Shown: piece by piece, positions 45,076 to 53,410 of the stretch | Layout: each line of letters begins with the position of its first letter | Position numbering within the stretch: the stretch's first letter is position 1 | Origin: QHVT01 sp036389275 | GTDB taxonomy: Bacteria; Acidobacteriota; Thermoanaerobaculia; Gp7-AA8 | DNA: 64,000 bases | Direction of reading: 5' to 3' | Assembly (NCBI GenBank): GCA_036389275.1 | Contig: DASVQE010000009.1 | Span: 62,001-126,000, forward strand | Program-made: the position numbers and the translations under genes | The notes under the pieces: model-generated | The model's input: only the letters and a program-made list of their open reading frames with translations | Told to the model about the DNA's origin: nothing | The model's database searches: none

Positions 45076-46743
45076 CTACGTTCTCACCGCATGAAACGTA
45101 TCCGACGCCGACCTCGACTGTGGTTTGCGGGTGGCGCGGTGGACGGCGTAGACCGGCATCTTCTGTTGCAGGCCCTTCAGGGCGAACTCGCCGAGGGACT
45201 CGGTTTCGAAGCTGCCGACGACGCGGTCGAGGGTGTTCTTCGACACCACGAGCTGGCCCGGCTTCGCCACGCCGCTCTCGAGGCGCGAGGCGATGTTCAC
45301 CGAGCTGCCGAGGACCGTGTAGTCGACGCGCTTCTCGGTGCCGACGTTGCCGACCACCGCGGCGCCGCTGTTGATGCCGACGCGGATGCGCACGGCCGGA
45401 AGACCTTCGCGCTCGCGCTGCGCGTTCCAGTCGCCGATGCGCTCCTGCATCATCAGGCCGGCCATGATGGCGCGGTCGGCGTGATCGTCCTGCGGGATCG
45501 GCGCGCCGAAAAACGCCATCACCGCATCGCCGATGAACTTGTCGAGCGTGCCGCCGTACGCGAAGATCGCGTCCACCGCCGCCGAGAAAAAGTTCGACAG
45601 AAACTCCGCCACCTCTTCCGGCGCCTTCGTCTCCGACACCGTCGTGAATCCCGAGATATCAGCGAAGAGGATCGACACCTCGGCCGTGCGGACGTCCGTC
45701 TCGTCGGCGGCGATCACGCCCTTCACGATCTCGTCGATCACGGCAGGCGAGTGGTAGCGCTCCATCTTGTTGCGGATCTTCCGCTCCTGCTCGATCTTCT
45801 CAGCGAGCTGCGCGCGCTCGATGGCCACCGCGGCGAAGTTCGCCAGCGCGGTGAGCAGGTCGAGGTCTTCCTCGGTGAAGCGTCCGATGTGGATCGGCGA
45901 GTCGACCTGCACCGCGCCGATCACGCGCTGCCGGTTCCAGAGCGGCACGCACATCGCCGAGCGGATGCCGTGGATGGCGATCGATTTGCCGCCGAGGAGG
46001 CGCGCGTCTTCGAGCGCGTTCGAGGTCATCAGAGCGATCTGCTGCTCGGCCACCATCTTCAGGATCGTGCGCGAGATCGGGATGTCGGTGGCGTCGGCGC
46101 CGTCGATGAACTTCGTCAGCTTCGGCACCGGGTTGCCTTCTTCGTCGAACAGGATGATCAGCCCGCGCTCGACCGGCAGGTACTTGAAGATCATGTCCAT
46201 GACGATGTGCAGCAGCGCGTTGAGCTCCTCGGTCTGCAGAAGCGACCGCGCCACCTGCACCAGCACCTGGAAGATCTTCTCGCGCGTGACCGACGGCTCG
46301 TGCTTGACGCCCGGCTCCGACGGCGGCCGCACCGCGACCGCGTCCTCGGCGAGCTCGCCGAGATCGAGGCCGAACTCGGAGTTGAAATCGGAGATGCGGC
46401 GGATGACCGTGCCGGACGGGTTGTCGAACATCGACTCGCCGGTGAACTCGACCGAGGGCATGGCCTTCACGTCGAGCTGCACGGAACCGATGAGGATCTT
46501 GTCGCCGGCGTTGACCTGCGCCTCGGTGATGAGGTTCCCGTTGATCTTCACGCCGTTGGTCGACTTCAGGTCGATGATCCACCAGGCGCCGGTGCGCACT
46601 TCGACGCGCGCATGCCGCCGCGAGACGGACGGATGGTTCAACACCAGATCGTTTCCCTCGGTGCGCCCGATCGACATCTCCGACTTGAGGTCGGTGACCC
46701 GCGGCACGCCGAGATCGACGTAGTGGATCTGGAGTTGGTCCAT
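45076..46743 (-). CDS. FHA-GAF-class III adenylate cyclase
   Basis: 555 residues from ATG 46743 (MDQLQIHYVDLGVPRV; the frame runs further but the upstream codons cross a large inverted repeat). FHA domain about 18-95 (MSIGRTEGNDLVLNHPSVSR, STNGVKING). GAF domain about 165-335 (MDMIFKYLPVERGLIILFDE, GIRSAMCVPLWNRQRVIG). Coil about 340-365. Cyclase about 370-540 (VSILFADISGFTTVSE with the metal Asp pair, DKFIGDAVMAFFGAP, VDYTVLGSSVNIASRLES). The Lys and Asp/Thr specificity positions favour ATP. Likely makes cAMP in response to phospho-Thr partners and a small ligand. It is divergent from PP2C, across an inverted repeat. Confidence 0.92.
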   Translation of the reverse strand: MDQLQIHYVDLGVPRVTDLKSEMSIGRTEGNDLVLNHPSVSRRHARVEVRTGAWWIIDLKSTNGVKINGNLITEAQVNAGDKILIGSVQLDVKAMPSVEFTGESMFDNPSGTVIRRISDFNSEFGLDLGELAEDAVAVRPPSEPGVKHEPSVTREKIFQVLVQVARSLLQTEELNALLHIVMDMIFKYLPVERGLIILFDEEGNPVPKLTKFIDGADATDIPISRTILKMVAEQQIALMTSNALEDARLLGGKSIAIHGIRSAMCVPLWNRQRVIGAVQVDSPIHIGRFTEEDLDLLTALANFAAVAIERAQLAEKIEQERKIRNKMERYHSPAVIDEIVKGVIAADETDVRTAEVSILFADISGFTTVSETKAPEEVAEFLSNFFSAAVDAIFAYGGTLDKFIGDAVMAFFGAPIPQDDHADRAIMAGLMMQERIGDWNAQREREGLPAVRIRVGINSGAAVVGNVGTEKRVDYTVLGSSVNIASRLESGVAKPGQLVVSKNTLDRVVGSFETESLGEFALKGLQQKMPVYAVHRATRKPQSRSASDTFHAVRT

Positions 46744-46760
46744 GTGGGGACGGATTATAA

Positions 46761-46865
46761 GTGCTCCGCCCACCCAACCGCCGTGCTGAGTGCTGAGTGC
46801 TGGGACCGCGCATCGCGAGACGCTCTCGCGCGGCGAGGGCACGGGTGGTTGGGCGGGCGGAGCAC
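46761..46865. repeat. Large imperfect inverted repeat between divergent cyclase and PP2C genes
   Basis: Left arm 46761-46779 (GTGCTCCGCCCACCCAACC) pairs with right arm 46847-46865 with one G-T type mismatch; pairing continues imperfectly to GCCGTGC/GCACGGGT. Inside is a shorter perfect stem GCGAGA-CGC-TCTCGC (46814-46828) and a tandem GTGCTGA motif. It sits in the shared 163-base promoter region and could be an operator or a folded leader. A CATAAT hexamer at 46884-46889 could be a -10 box for PP2C. Confidence 0.6.
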
Positions 46866-46906
46866 CGGGCGGTCGGGCGGTGGCATAATGTCGCGACTCG
46901 GTCCCT

Positions 46907-48064
46907 ATGAGCGAAGCATCGTCGGCACACGTCCCTCAACGGAGATATGTCGTCCGCGCCGCGCTGCGCACGGACGTCGGACTCGTTCGTTCCGAAAATC
47001 AGGATTTCGGGATGTACACCACTCCGGAAGAAGAGCGTTCCTCCCATCCGGGAGGACGTCTGTTGATCGTCGCGGACGGCATGGGCGGACATCGCGGCGG
47101 CGCGACGGCGTCGCGGCTCGCGGCGGAGACGGTGAAGGCGCAGTATCTGGAGAGCGAGACCACCGACATCGCCACGGCGCTGCGCGAGTCGCTCGCGCGG
47201 GCGAACGCGCGCATCTTCACCGAGGCGCAGGCGAATCCGGAGCTGCGCGGCATGGGCACGACCACTTCGGCGCTGGCGGTGCGCGGCGGCGAAGGATGGC
47301 TCGCGCACGTCGGCGACTCGCGCATCTACCTGGTGCGCAACGGCGAGATCCGGCAGCTCACCGACGATCACTCGCTCGTGGCGACGATGGTGCGTGAAGG
47401 GTTGCTCACGCCGGCGGAAGCGGAGACGCATCCGCGGCGCAACGTGCTGCAGCGGTCGATGGGCGTGCAGGAAGACGTCGACATCGACGTGCGCGGACCG
47501 ATCGAGCTGCGCGAAGGCGACACCTTCATCCTCTGCAGCGACGGCTTGCACGGGCTGGTGAAAGAGCCGGAGCTGAAAGAGATCGCCACGCTGCCGATCG
47601 AGAACGCGGCCGAGGAGTTCCTGCATCGCGCGCTGCAGCGCGGCGCGCCCGACAACGTGACGGTGATCGTCGCGCGCGTCGAGGCGTTGCAGGAAGACGA
47701 GACGCTCGTCGGACTCGAGGAGACGCAGCGCGGCGACGCGGTGCACGTCTCGCAGTACGACGAGACCCAGCGCGAGACGGCGAAGATCCTCGCGGTGACG
47801 CCGGAAGAGCTCGAGCGCGAAGAGACCGCCGAAGTGCCGGCGCCGGTCGAGCTCGCGCGCACGGCGGAAGTGCCGGCGCCGACGCCGGCGACTGCGCCTG
47901 CGGCCAAGACCACCGAAGTGCCGGTGCCGCAGCCGCGGCGCAACGCCGCGCTCAAGTGGGCGCTGGTCCTGGTGCTCGTCCTCGGCGGCGCGGCCGCCTG
48001 GTTCTACTGGAACCAGCAGCAGAACGGCGCAGCGTCCGCGCCCGCAACCGCCACGTCGCGATAA
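46907..48064 (+). CDS. PP2C-type Ser/Thr protein phosphatase with C-terminal membrane segment
   Basis: 385 residues. Catalytic PPM domain about 15-255 with all metal-ligand motifs: VGLVRSENQDFG, LIVADGMGGHRGGA, GTTTSALAVRGG, AHVGDSRIYLVR, CSDGLHGLV and GAPDNVTVIVARV. After it comes a Glu/Thr/Pro-rich linker with repeated AEVPAP motifs (about 305-345), then one membrane segment (LKWALVLVLVLGGAAAWFYW) near the C-terminus. It dephosphorylates Ser/Thr on partner proteins; with two kinases downstream it likely resets their targets. Next gene 6 bases on. Confidence 0.93.
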   Translation: MSEASSAHVPQRRYVVRAALRTDVGLVRSENQDFGMYTTPEEERSSHPGGRLLIVADGMGGHRGGATASRLAAETVKAQYLESETTDIATALRESLARANARIFTEAQANPELRGMGTTTSALAVRGGEGWLAHVGDSRIYLVRNGEIRQLTDDHSLVATMVREGLLTPAEAETHPRRNVLQRSMGVQEDVDIDVRGPIELREGDTFILCSDGLHGLVKEPELKEIATLPIENAAEEFLHRALQRGAPDNVTVIVARVEALQEDETLVGLEETQRGDAVHVSQYDETQRETAKILAVTPEELEREETAEVPAPVELARTAEVPAPTPATAPAAKTTEVPVPQPRRNAALKWALVLVLVLGGAAAWFYWNQQQNGAASAPATATSR

Positions 48065-48070
48065 CTCCGC

Positions 48071-49687
48071 ATGCCCCGGTCCCGCACGCTCCTCGTGCTG
48101 CTCCTCGCGGCTGCCTGCCGCCGCGACGCGAGCCCGCCGCTCGACGACGTGCAGAAGATGGCCTACGCAGTGAAGCCCGCGGTGGTGCGTATCAGCGCGT
48201 ACGCGACGGCCGACTTCCGCTACGGCAGCGCCGACATCGCGAACATCGAGCGGCAACTCAAGCTCCGCGCGCGCGACGTCGCCGCGAGCGAGCAGGTCGT
48301 GCAGACCGGCGCGGGCGGCTCCGGCAGCGGCTTCATCATCCATCCCGACGGCGTCATCCTCACCAGCGGCCACGTGGTCGCGCCGACGCGCGACCAGGCG
48401 GCGCTCGAGCGCGAGCTGCGGCGCAACGGCGCCATCGCCGCGCTGGTGCGCCACTTCCCGATCGACGCGCTGCGCAACGCCTATCGCGACGAAGAGCTCG
48501 AGCGCTGCGTCGCGCCGCTCGCCGCGGCCGGACGGCTCGCGCGCGTGCAGGTCGTCAATCAGGTCGAGCTCTCGAACGGCGAGGCGCTGCCGTTCCGCAT
48601 CCGCCGCTACTCGCCGGAGCTCGGCGCGGGCGGCAACGATCTGGCCGTGCTGCAGATCGATCGCAAGGGGCTGCCGTCGCTGCCGCTCGGCGATTCGGAG
48701 TCGACGCGCGTCGGCGAGTCGATCTGGTCGGTCGGCTATCCGGCGGTGGCCAGCAGCAGCGACGAAGTGATCGGCGGCTGGCTCTCGCGCGACAGCGACC
48801 TCGAGCCGACCTTCAATCCCGGCACCATCACCGCGATCAAGCGCAACGTCGCCAACGCGCCGGTGTTCCAGTCGAACGTGGCCATCTACCGCGGCAACTC
48901 CGGCGGCCCGGCGGTGAACGTGCGCGGCGAGGTGATCGGCGTCTCGACGTGGGGCCACACCAGCGCCGAGCAGATCAAGTTCCTCGTGCCGATCAACGTG
49001 GCCCGGCCGCTGCTCGCGCAAGCAGGCGTACGTGTGAGCGGCGGCGGCGAGTTCGACGAGCACTATCGCCGCGCGCTCGAAGCGGCCGGCGACGGGCGGT
49101 GGATCGAATCGAAGAAAGAGCTGCTGCGCGCGTCGAAGCTCTTCCCCAATTCGCCGGAGCTGATCCGCTTCGGCCGCGACGCCGACCGCGCCATCGGCAC
49201 GATGCCGCCGTGGCGCCTGCATCCGTTCGTCACGATCTTCGTCGTGCTGCTCGCCCTCGCGTCACTGATCGCCGGCGGCGTGCTGGCCACGCGGCGACGC
49301 AAACCGGAGCTGCCGCTCGACGTGCTGAAGTCGCCGACCGTGGAGACGGTGGTGGCGCCGCACGGCGGTCTGGCCTCTGCCGCGGCCATGCTCGGCAAGT
49401 TCACGATCCTCAACGGGACGCGCGCCGGCCAGAAGCTCGGCCTCGGCGGCTCCGGCATCCGCATCGGCCGCGAGTCGACAATTTGTGAGATCGTGTTGGA
49501 AAATCCGAAAGTATCGCGGCTGCACGCCGAGGTTGTGTCCATCGACGGCAAGGTCCTGCTGATCGACCGGAATTCCTCGAACGGGACGTACGTCAACGAC
49601 GAGAAGATCGACAAGCGGTTCCTCCGGGACGGAGACATCATTTACTTCGGCGGCCGAAATGCTGTCGCCGTGGCATTTCATGCGTGA
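48071..49687 (+). CDS. Trypsin-like serine protease with C-terminal FHA domain
   Basis: 538 residues. A signal-like N-terminus (TLLVLLLAAACRRDAS, possible lipobox AAAC) leads to an S1C/Deg-like protease: GSGFIIHPDGVILTSGHVVA with the catalytic His, GNDLAVLQIDRKG with Asp, YRGNSGGPAVNVRGEVIGVS with Ser. No PDZ domain. A membrane segment (TIFVVLLALASLIAGGVLAT, about 383-402) then puts a C-terminal FHA domain (RIGRESTICEIVLENPKVSR, NSSNGTYVND) on the other side. If the FHA is cytoplasmic, kinase signalling could be linked to an extracytoplasmic protease. It overlaps the next gene by 4 bases. Confidence 0.88.
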   Translation: MPRSRTLLVLLLAAACRRDASPPLDDVQKMAYAVKPAVVRISAYATADFRYGSADIANIERQLKLRARDVAASEQVVQTGAGGSGSGFIIHPDGVILTSGHVVAPTRDQAALERELRRNGAIAALVRHFPIDALRNAYRDEELERCVAPLAAAGRLARVQVVNQVELSNGEALPFRIRRYSPELGAGGNDLAVLQIDRKGLPSLPLGDSESTRVGESIWSVGYPAVASSSDEVIGGWLSRDSDLEPTFNPGTITAIKRNVANAPVFQSNVAIYRGNSGGPAVNVRGEVIGVSTWGHTSAEQIKFLVPINVARPLLAQAGVRVSGGGEFDEHYRRALEAAGDGRWIESKKELLRASKLFPNSPELIRFGRDADRAIGTMPPWRLHPFVTIFVVLLALASLIAGGVLATRRRKPELPLDVLKSPTVETVVAPHGGLASAAAMLGKFTILNGTRAGQKLGLGGSGIRIGRESTICEIVLENPKVSRLHAEVVSIDGKVLLIDRNSSNGTYVNDEKIDKRFLRDGDIIYFGGRNAVAVAFHA

Positions 49688-50379
49688 GGGTGAACGTGGC
49701 TGACAAGCGGTGTGACAACGGGCACTTCATCGACGAGTCGTGGGACCTCTGTCCGTACTGCCCGCAGGAAGGCGGCGAGCCGGAGATCCCGGTGGTGCGT
49801 CCGCGCGCGGTCGAAGCCGCGGCGCCGCGCGCCGCCGTCAGCGCCGCCGCGAGCGCGCCGGCGTCGGAGCCGGTCGCGCGCCGTGTGACGTCGGGCGGTG
49901 CGGCCGTCGCGCCGCTCCCGGCCGCGCCGGCGCCGGCAGCGCCGCAAGCCGCGCCGGCATCGCAGTCGGCAGCACAAACGATGGAGCGCACCGTCGCCGC
50001 GCGCATCGATCCCGCCGCCGCGCAGCAGAAGCGCTACGTCGTCGGCTGGCTGATCGGCCTCAACGGACCGGCGCGCGGCGAGTCGTATCCGGTGCGCATG
50101 GGACGCAACGTCATCGGCCGCGACCGCCGCTCCGACATCGTCATCAACGACGATCAGGCCTCGTCGCATCACGCCGATCTCGTCTTCCGCCCCGAGGAGC
50201 GGCGGTTCATCCTGATGGACCACAACTCCACGAACGGCACCTACGTCAACGAGGCGGAGATCGAGCCGCGGCGCGATCTCGCCGGCAAGGACGTAGTGCG
50301 CATCGGCTCGCACAAGCTGCTCTTCATGCCGCTCTGCCACGACGGCTTCTACTGGGATGACGAGGGTCCGCTGAAATGA
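49684..50379 (+). CDS. Zinc-ribbon FHA-domain protein
   Basis: 231 residues. N-terminal zinc ribbon (CDNGHFIDESWDLCPYCPQE), a long Ala/Pro/Ser linker (about 35-115), then an FHA domain (PVRMGRNVIGRDRRSDIVIN, ASSHHADLVF, DHNSTNGTYVN). FHA domains bind phospho-Thr peptides. The ribbon closely resembles the one at the start of the kinase two genes downstream (CLRCKQPIDPQDDLCPYCGE), suggesting a common partner. The 4-base overlaps on both sides indicate tight co-translation with the protease and the kinase. Confidence 0.88.
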   Translation: MRVNVADKRCDNGHFIDESWDLCPYCPQEGGEPEIPVVRPRAVEAAAPRAAVSAAASAPASEPVARRVTSGGAAVAPLPAAPAPAAPQAAPASQSAAQTMERTVAARIDPAAAQQKRYVVGWLIGLNGPARGESYPVRMGRNVIGRDRRSDIVINDDQASSHHADLVFRPEERRFILMDHNSTNGTYVNEAEIEPRRDLAGKDVVRIGSHKLLFMPLCHDGFYWDDEGPLK

Positions 50380-51599
50380 CCAGCGTGACCATCGGCAACA
50401 CCCTCGGCAACTACCGCATCGACCGGGAGATCGGCGAAGGCGGGATGAGCCACGTCTACGTCGGCCGCACCATCGCCCAGACCGAGCTGCTGCCGGCCGA
50501 CTTCGAAGTCGTGCTGAAGGTGATGACCGAGGAGCTGGCCGGCGACGTCACCGCGCGCAAGCGATTCATCAAGGAAGCGCAGATCCTCTCGAAGCTGCGC
50601 CACCGCTACATCACCCGCTTCTACGAATTCATCAACAACGCCGATGGCGCCGTGCTGGTGATGGAGCTGGTCGAAGGCACGCCCGTCGACGTCCTGCTCT
50701 CCGAGCGCGGCGCGCTGCCGGTGAGCGACGCCATCTCCATCGCCCAATGCCTGCTCGAAGCGCTCGTCTACGCGCACGGCAAAGGCATCGTGCATCGCGA
50801 CATCAAGCCGGCGAATTTGATTCGCGAAGGCTCGGGCGTCGTGAAGGTCACCGACTTCGGCATCGCCAAGATCAAGGAAGGCGGCGGCGGGAGCGGGCAG
50901 ACCGTGCTCACCAAGTCGGGCTTTCTCCTCGGCACGCCGCACTACATGTCGCCCGAGCAAATCCGCGAGCCGAAGGATGCCGGCGCGAAGAGCGACGTCT
51001 ACTCCGCCGGCGTCGTGCTGTACGAGATGCTCACCGGCACGCTGCCGTTCAACAGCCGCTCGCTGCCGAAGCTGATCGACGCGATCTATCGCGGCGACAA
51101 GCAGCCGCCCGGCGCGCTCCGTCCCGAAGTCGGCAAAGAGCTCGAAGGCATCGTGATGAAAGCGATGGCTCCGCGCATGGAGCAGCGCTACGACACCGCG
51201 CGCGAGTTCTTCGAAGCGCTCGAGGAGTACACGGCGCGCCAGCCGATCGGCGTCACGGCGCGCCACGTGCCGGCGGTGCCGGAGCCGGTCGTGGAAGCGC
51301 CCAAACATTGGGCACTGGTGAACGTGAAGCCGGAGACGGGCGAGAAGCACGCCATCCTCGGCGACAGCGTGATGGTCGGCCGCGACCGCACCTGCTCGAT
51401 CGTGCTGTCGCATCCCGCCGTGTCGCGCCGTCACGCGCGCATCACCGTGGCCGGCTCCGGGCCGGTGCTCGAAGACCTGCAGTCCGCGAACGGCACCTAC
51501 GTCAACAACGCCCGCGTCGATCGCGCCGTGCTGAAAGCGGGCGACATCGTCCGCTTCGGCGCCGATCCCGCCTGCAGCTACGTGCTGCGAGACCACTGA
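50376..51599 (+). CDS. Ser/Thr protein kinase with C-terminal FHA domain
   Basis: 407 residues. Kinase domain about 8-275: IGEGGMSHVYVGRTIAQTEL, VVLKVMTEELAGD with the ATP Lys, IVHRDIKPANLIREG, TDFGIAKIKEGG, GTPHYMSPEQIRE and KSDVYSAGVVLYEMLTG. The FHA domain at about 310-400 (VMVGRDRTCSIVLSHPAVSR, ANGTYVNNARV) may recruit the kinase's own or partner phospho-Thr. No membrane segment, so cytoplasmic. Its stop is followed after 2 bases by the next kinase. Confidence 0.93.
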   Translation: MTSVTIGNTLGNYRIDREIGEGGMSHVYVGRTIAQTELLPADFEVVLKVMTEELAGDVTARKRFIKEAQILSKLRHRYITRFYEFINNADGAVLVMELVEGTPVDVLLSERGALPVSDAISIAQCLLEALVYAHGKGIVHRDIKPANLIREGSGVVKVTDFGIAKIKEGGGGSGQTVLTKSGFLLGTPHYMSPEQIREPKDAGAKSDVYSAGVVLYEMLTGTLPFNSRSLPKLIDAIYRGDKQPPGALRPEVGKELEGIVMKAMAPRMEQRYDTAREFFEALEEYTARQPIGVTARHVPAVPEPVVEAPKHWALVNVKPETGEKHAILGDSVMVGRDRTCSIVLSHPAVSRRHARITVAGSGPVLEDLQSANGTYVNNARVDRAVLKAGDIVRFGADPACSYVLRDH

Positions 51600-51601
51600 C
51601 C

Positions 51602-53410
51602 ATGACCAACACCATCAACTGTCTTCGCTGCAAACAACCGATCGATCCGCAGGACGACCTCTGTCCGTACTGCGGCGAGAAGGTCACGCAGTTTCAGCGC
51701 ACCTACTCGACGCGTCTGCTCGACGGCAAGTACCAGATCATCGACCGCCTCGGCGTCGGCGGCATGGGCGAGATCTTCAAGGTCCGCCACATCCATCTGA
51801 ACGAGCTGCGCGTGATCAAGATCATGCGGCCCAACGTCGCCGCCGACGATCAGGGACTGCAGCGCTTCCTCCAGGAAGCGCGCACGTCCACGATGATCAA
51901 GCACAAGAACCTGGCCATGCTGTACGACTTCGCGCAGCTCGAAGACGGCTCGTACTACATGGTCTGGGAGTTCATCGACGGGACGAACATCCAGAAGTGG
52001 ATCGCGCAGAACGGCGCCATGCCGTCGCGGCTCACCGTGGAGATCGCGATTCAGGCGCTGCACGGCCTCGATCACCTCCACTCGATGGGGCTGATCCATC
52101 GCGACGTCTCGCCCGAGAACATCATGCTCTCGCAGGATCACCACGGAAAACTGCTGGTGAAGGTGATCGACTTCGGCATCGCCAAGCAGCTCACCGAGGG
52201 TGACGGCGGCCAGGGTCTGACGCAGACCGGCATGTTTCTGGGGAAACTGAAGTACGCATCTCCGGAACAGGCCGGCTTCCTGAAAGAAGGAGAGCATCTC
52301 GATCCGCGCTCCGACCTCTACTCGTTCGGCATCGTGCTGTACGAGATGCTTGCCGGCCGCGCGCCGTTCCAGGCCACGAACCCGCACGGGTACATCCTCA
52401 AGCACGTCACCGAGGCGCCGCCGGCCATCGGCGCGCTCAACCCGGGCGCGCAGGTGCCGCCGCAGCTCGAGTCGATCATCATGAAGTCGCTGGCGAAGAA
52501 CCGCGACGACCGCTACGAGGCCGCCGCCGATTTCGCCGCCGCGCTCGAATCGGTGCGCACCTCGATTCCGCCGGATCAAAAGTACGGCGTCGGCGAGAAG
52601 ATGATCACGCTCTCCGGCGCGCAGACGCTGGCCGATCTGCCGAAGATCACCGGCACCGGCACGTCGCCTTCTTCCACGATGGGCGGCGCGCAGCCGACGC
52701 AGCAGACGTACGCGGGCGGTCCGGCGAAGACGTTCACCGGCACCAAGCCCGGCGGCGAAGAAGCGACGCAGATCGAGCGCAACTTCACCGCGCCCGGCAG
52801 CGTGCCGCTGAAGACGCAGGCTGATGAAGCGACGGTGATGGAGCGCATGGGCACCGTGGCCGGCGCCGCGCCGACCTCGCTCGAGCAGAAGCTGAACCTG
52901 CAGGCGGAGCCGACGCGGCTCGAGCGGCAGATCGATCCGGCGTCGCTCACACTGTCCAAGCGCAACACGCCGCTGCTGGCCGCGATCGCCGCGGTGGTCG
53001 TGATCGCCCTCGGCATCGGCGTCTGGATGATGACGCGCAAACCGGCGAGCGAGCCGGTGGCCACGACGACGCTCGCGCCGTCGGGCACCGACGTCACCAC
53101 CACGGCCGCGTCGAGCAACGCGCCGGTGCCCGCGGGACAAGGGTTGCTGCTGCTGTCGGCCTCACCGTGGGGCGATCTCGACAAGATCGTCAGCAAGAGC
53201 AGCCATCAGGAGATCGCGCTGCGCGAAGATGACCGCTCGACGCCGGCGCGCATTCCGCTCGATCCCGGCGCGTACACCGTGACCGTGCGCGGGCCGGCCG
53301 GCGAGAAGTCGGTCGACGTGGAGATCGAGGCCGGCAAGCGCTCGCCGCATCACCTCAACATGGAGAGCGTCGACGTCGACGCCGTCGCCGAGGAAGTGAG
53401 CAAGCAATGA
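51602..53410 (+). CDS. Ser/Thr protein kinase with N-terminal zinc ribbon and membrane anchor
   Basis: 602 residues from ATG 51602. Zinc ribbon about 6-25 (CLRCKQPIDPQDDLCPYCGE). Kinase about 40-305 (RLGVGGMGEIFKVRHIHLN, VIKIMRPNVAADD, GLIHRDVSPENIMLSQD, DFGIAKQLTEGDG, YASPEQAGFLKEGE). HRDVSPEN replaces the commoner HRDLKPxN, an uncommon Ser at the Lys position. A Thr-rich linker (about 320-455), a membrane segment (LLAAIAAVVVIALGIGVWMM, about 460-480) and a PEGA-like beta domain (about 515-590) follow. Possibly a sensor kinase. Overlaps the TPR gene by 4 bases. Confidence 0.9.
   Translation: MTNTINCLRCKQPIDPQDDLCPYCGEKVTQFQRTYSTRLLDGKYQIIDRLGVGGMGEIFKVRHIHLNELRVIKIMRPNVAADDQGLQRFLQEARTSTMIKHKNLAMLYDFAQLEDGSYYMVWEFIDGTNIQKWIAQNGAMPSRLTVEIAIQALHGLDHLHSMGLIHRDVSPENIMLSQDHHGKLLVKVIDFGIAKQLTEGDGGQGLTQTGMFLGKLKYASPEQAGFLKEGEHLDPRSDLYSFGIVLYEMLAGRAPFQATNPHGYILKHVTEAPPAIGALNPGAQVPPQLESIIMKSLAKNRDDRYEAAADFAAALESVRTSIPPDQKYGVGEKMITLSGAQTLADLPKITGTGTSPSSTMGGAQPTQQTYAGGPAKTFTGTKPGGEEATQIERNFTAPGSVPLKTQADEATVMERMGTVAGAAPTSLEQKLNLQAEPTRLERQIDPASLTLSKRNTPLLAAIAAVVVIALGIGVWMMTRKPASEPVATTTLAPSGTDVTTTAASSNAPVPAGQGLLLLSASPWGDLDKIVSKSSHQEIALREDDRSTPARIPLDPGAYTVTVRGPAGEKSVDVEIEAGKRSPHHLNMESVDVDAVAEEVSKQ

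Noticed and set aside
44938..47397. 819-residue + strand open frame
   Set aside because: Shadow of the cyclase and the 45-kb repeat; the frame crosses a hairpin and two genes in other frames.
45800..49222. 1140-residue antisense open frame across cyclase, PP2C and protease genes
   Set aside because: Arg/Ala/Asp-rich GC-skew frame with no motifs; the opposite-strand genes have clear catalytic motifs.
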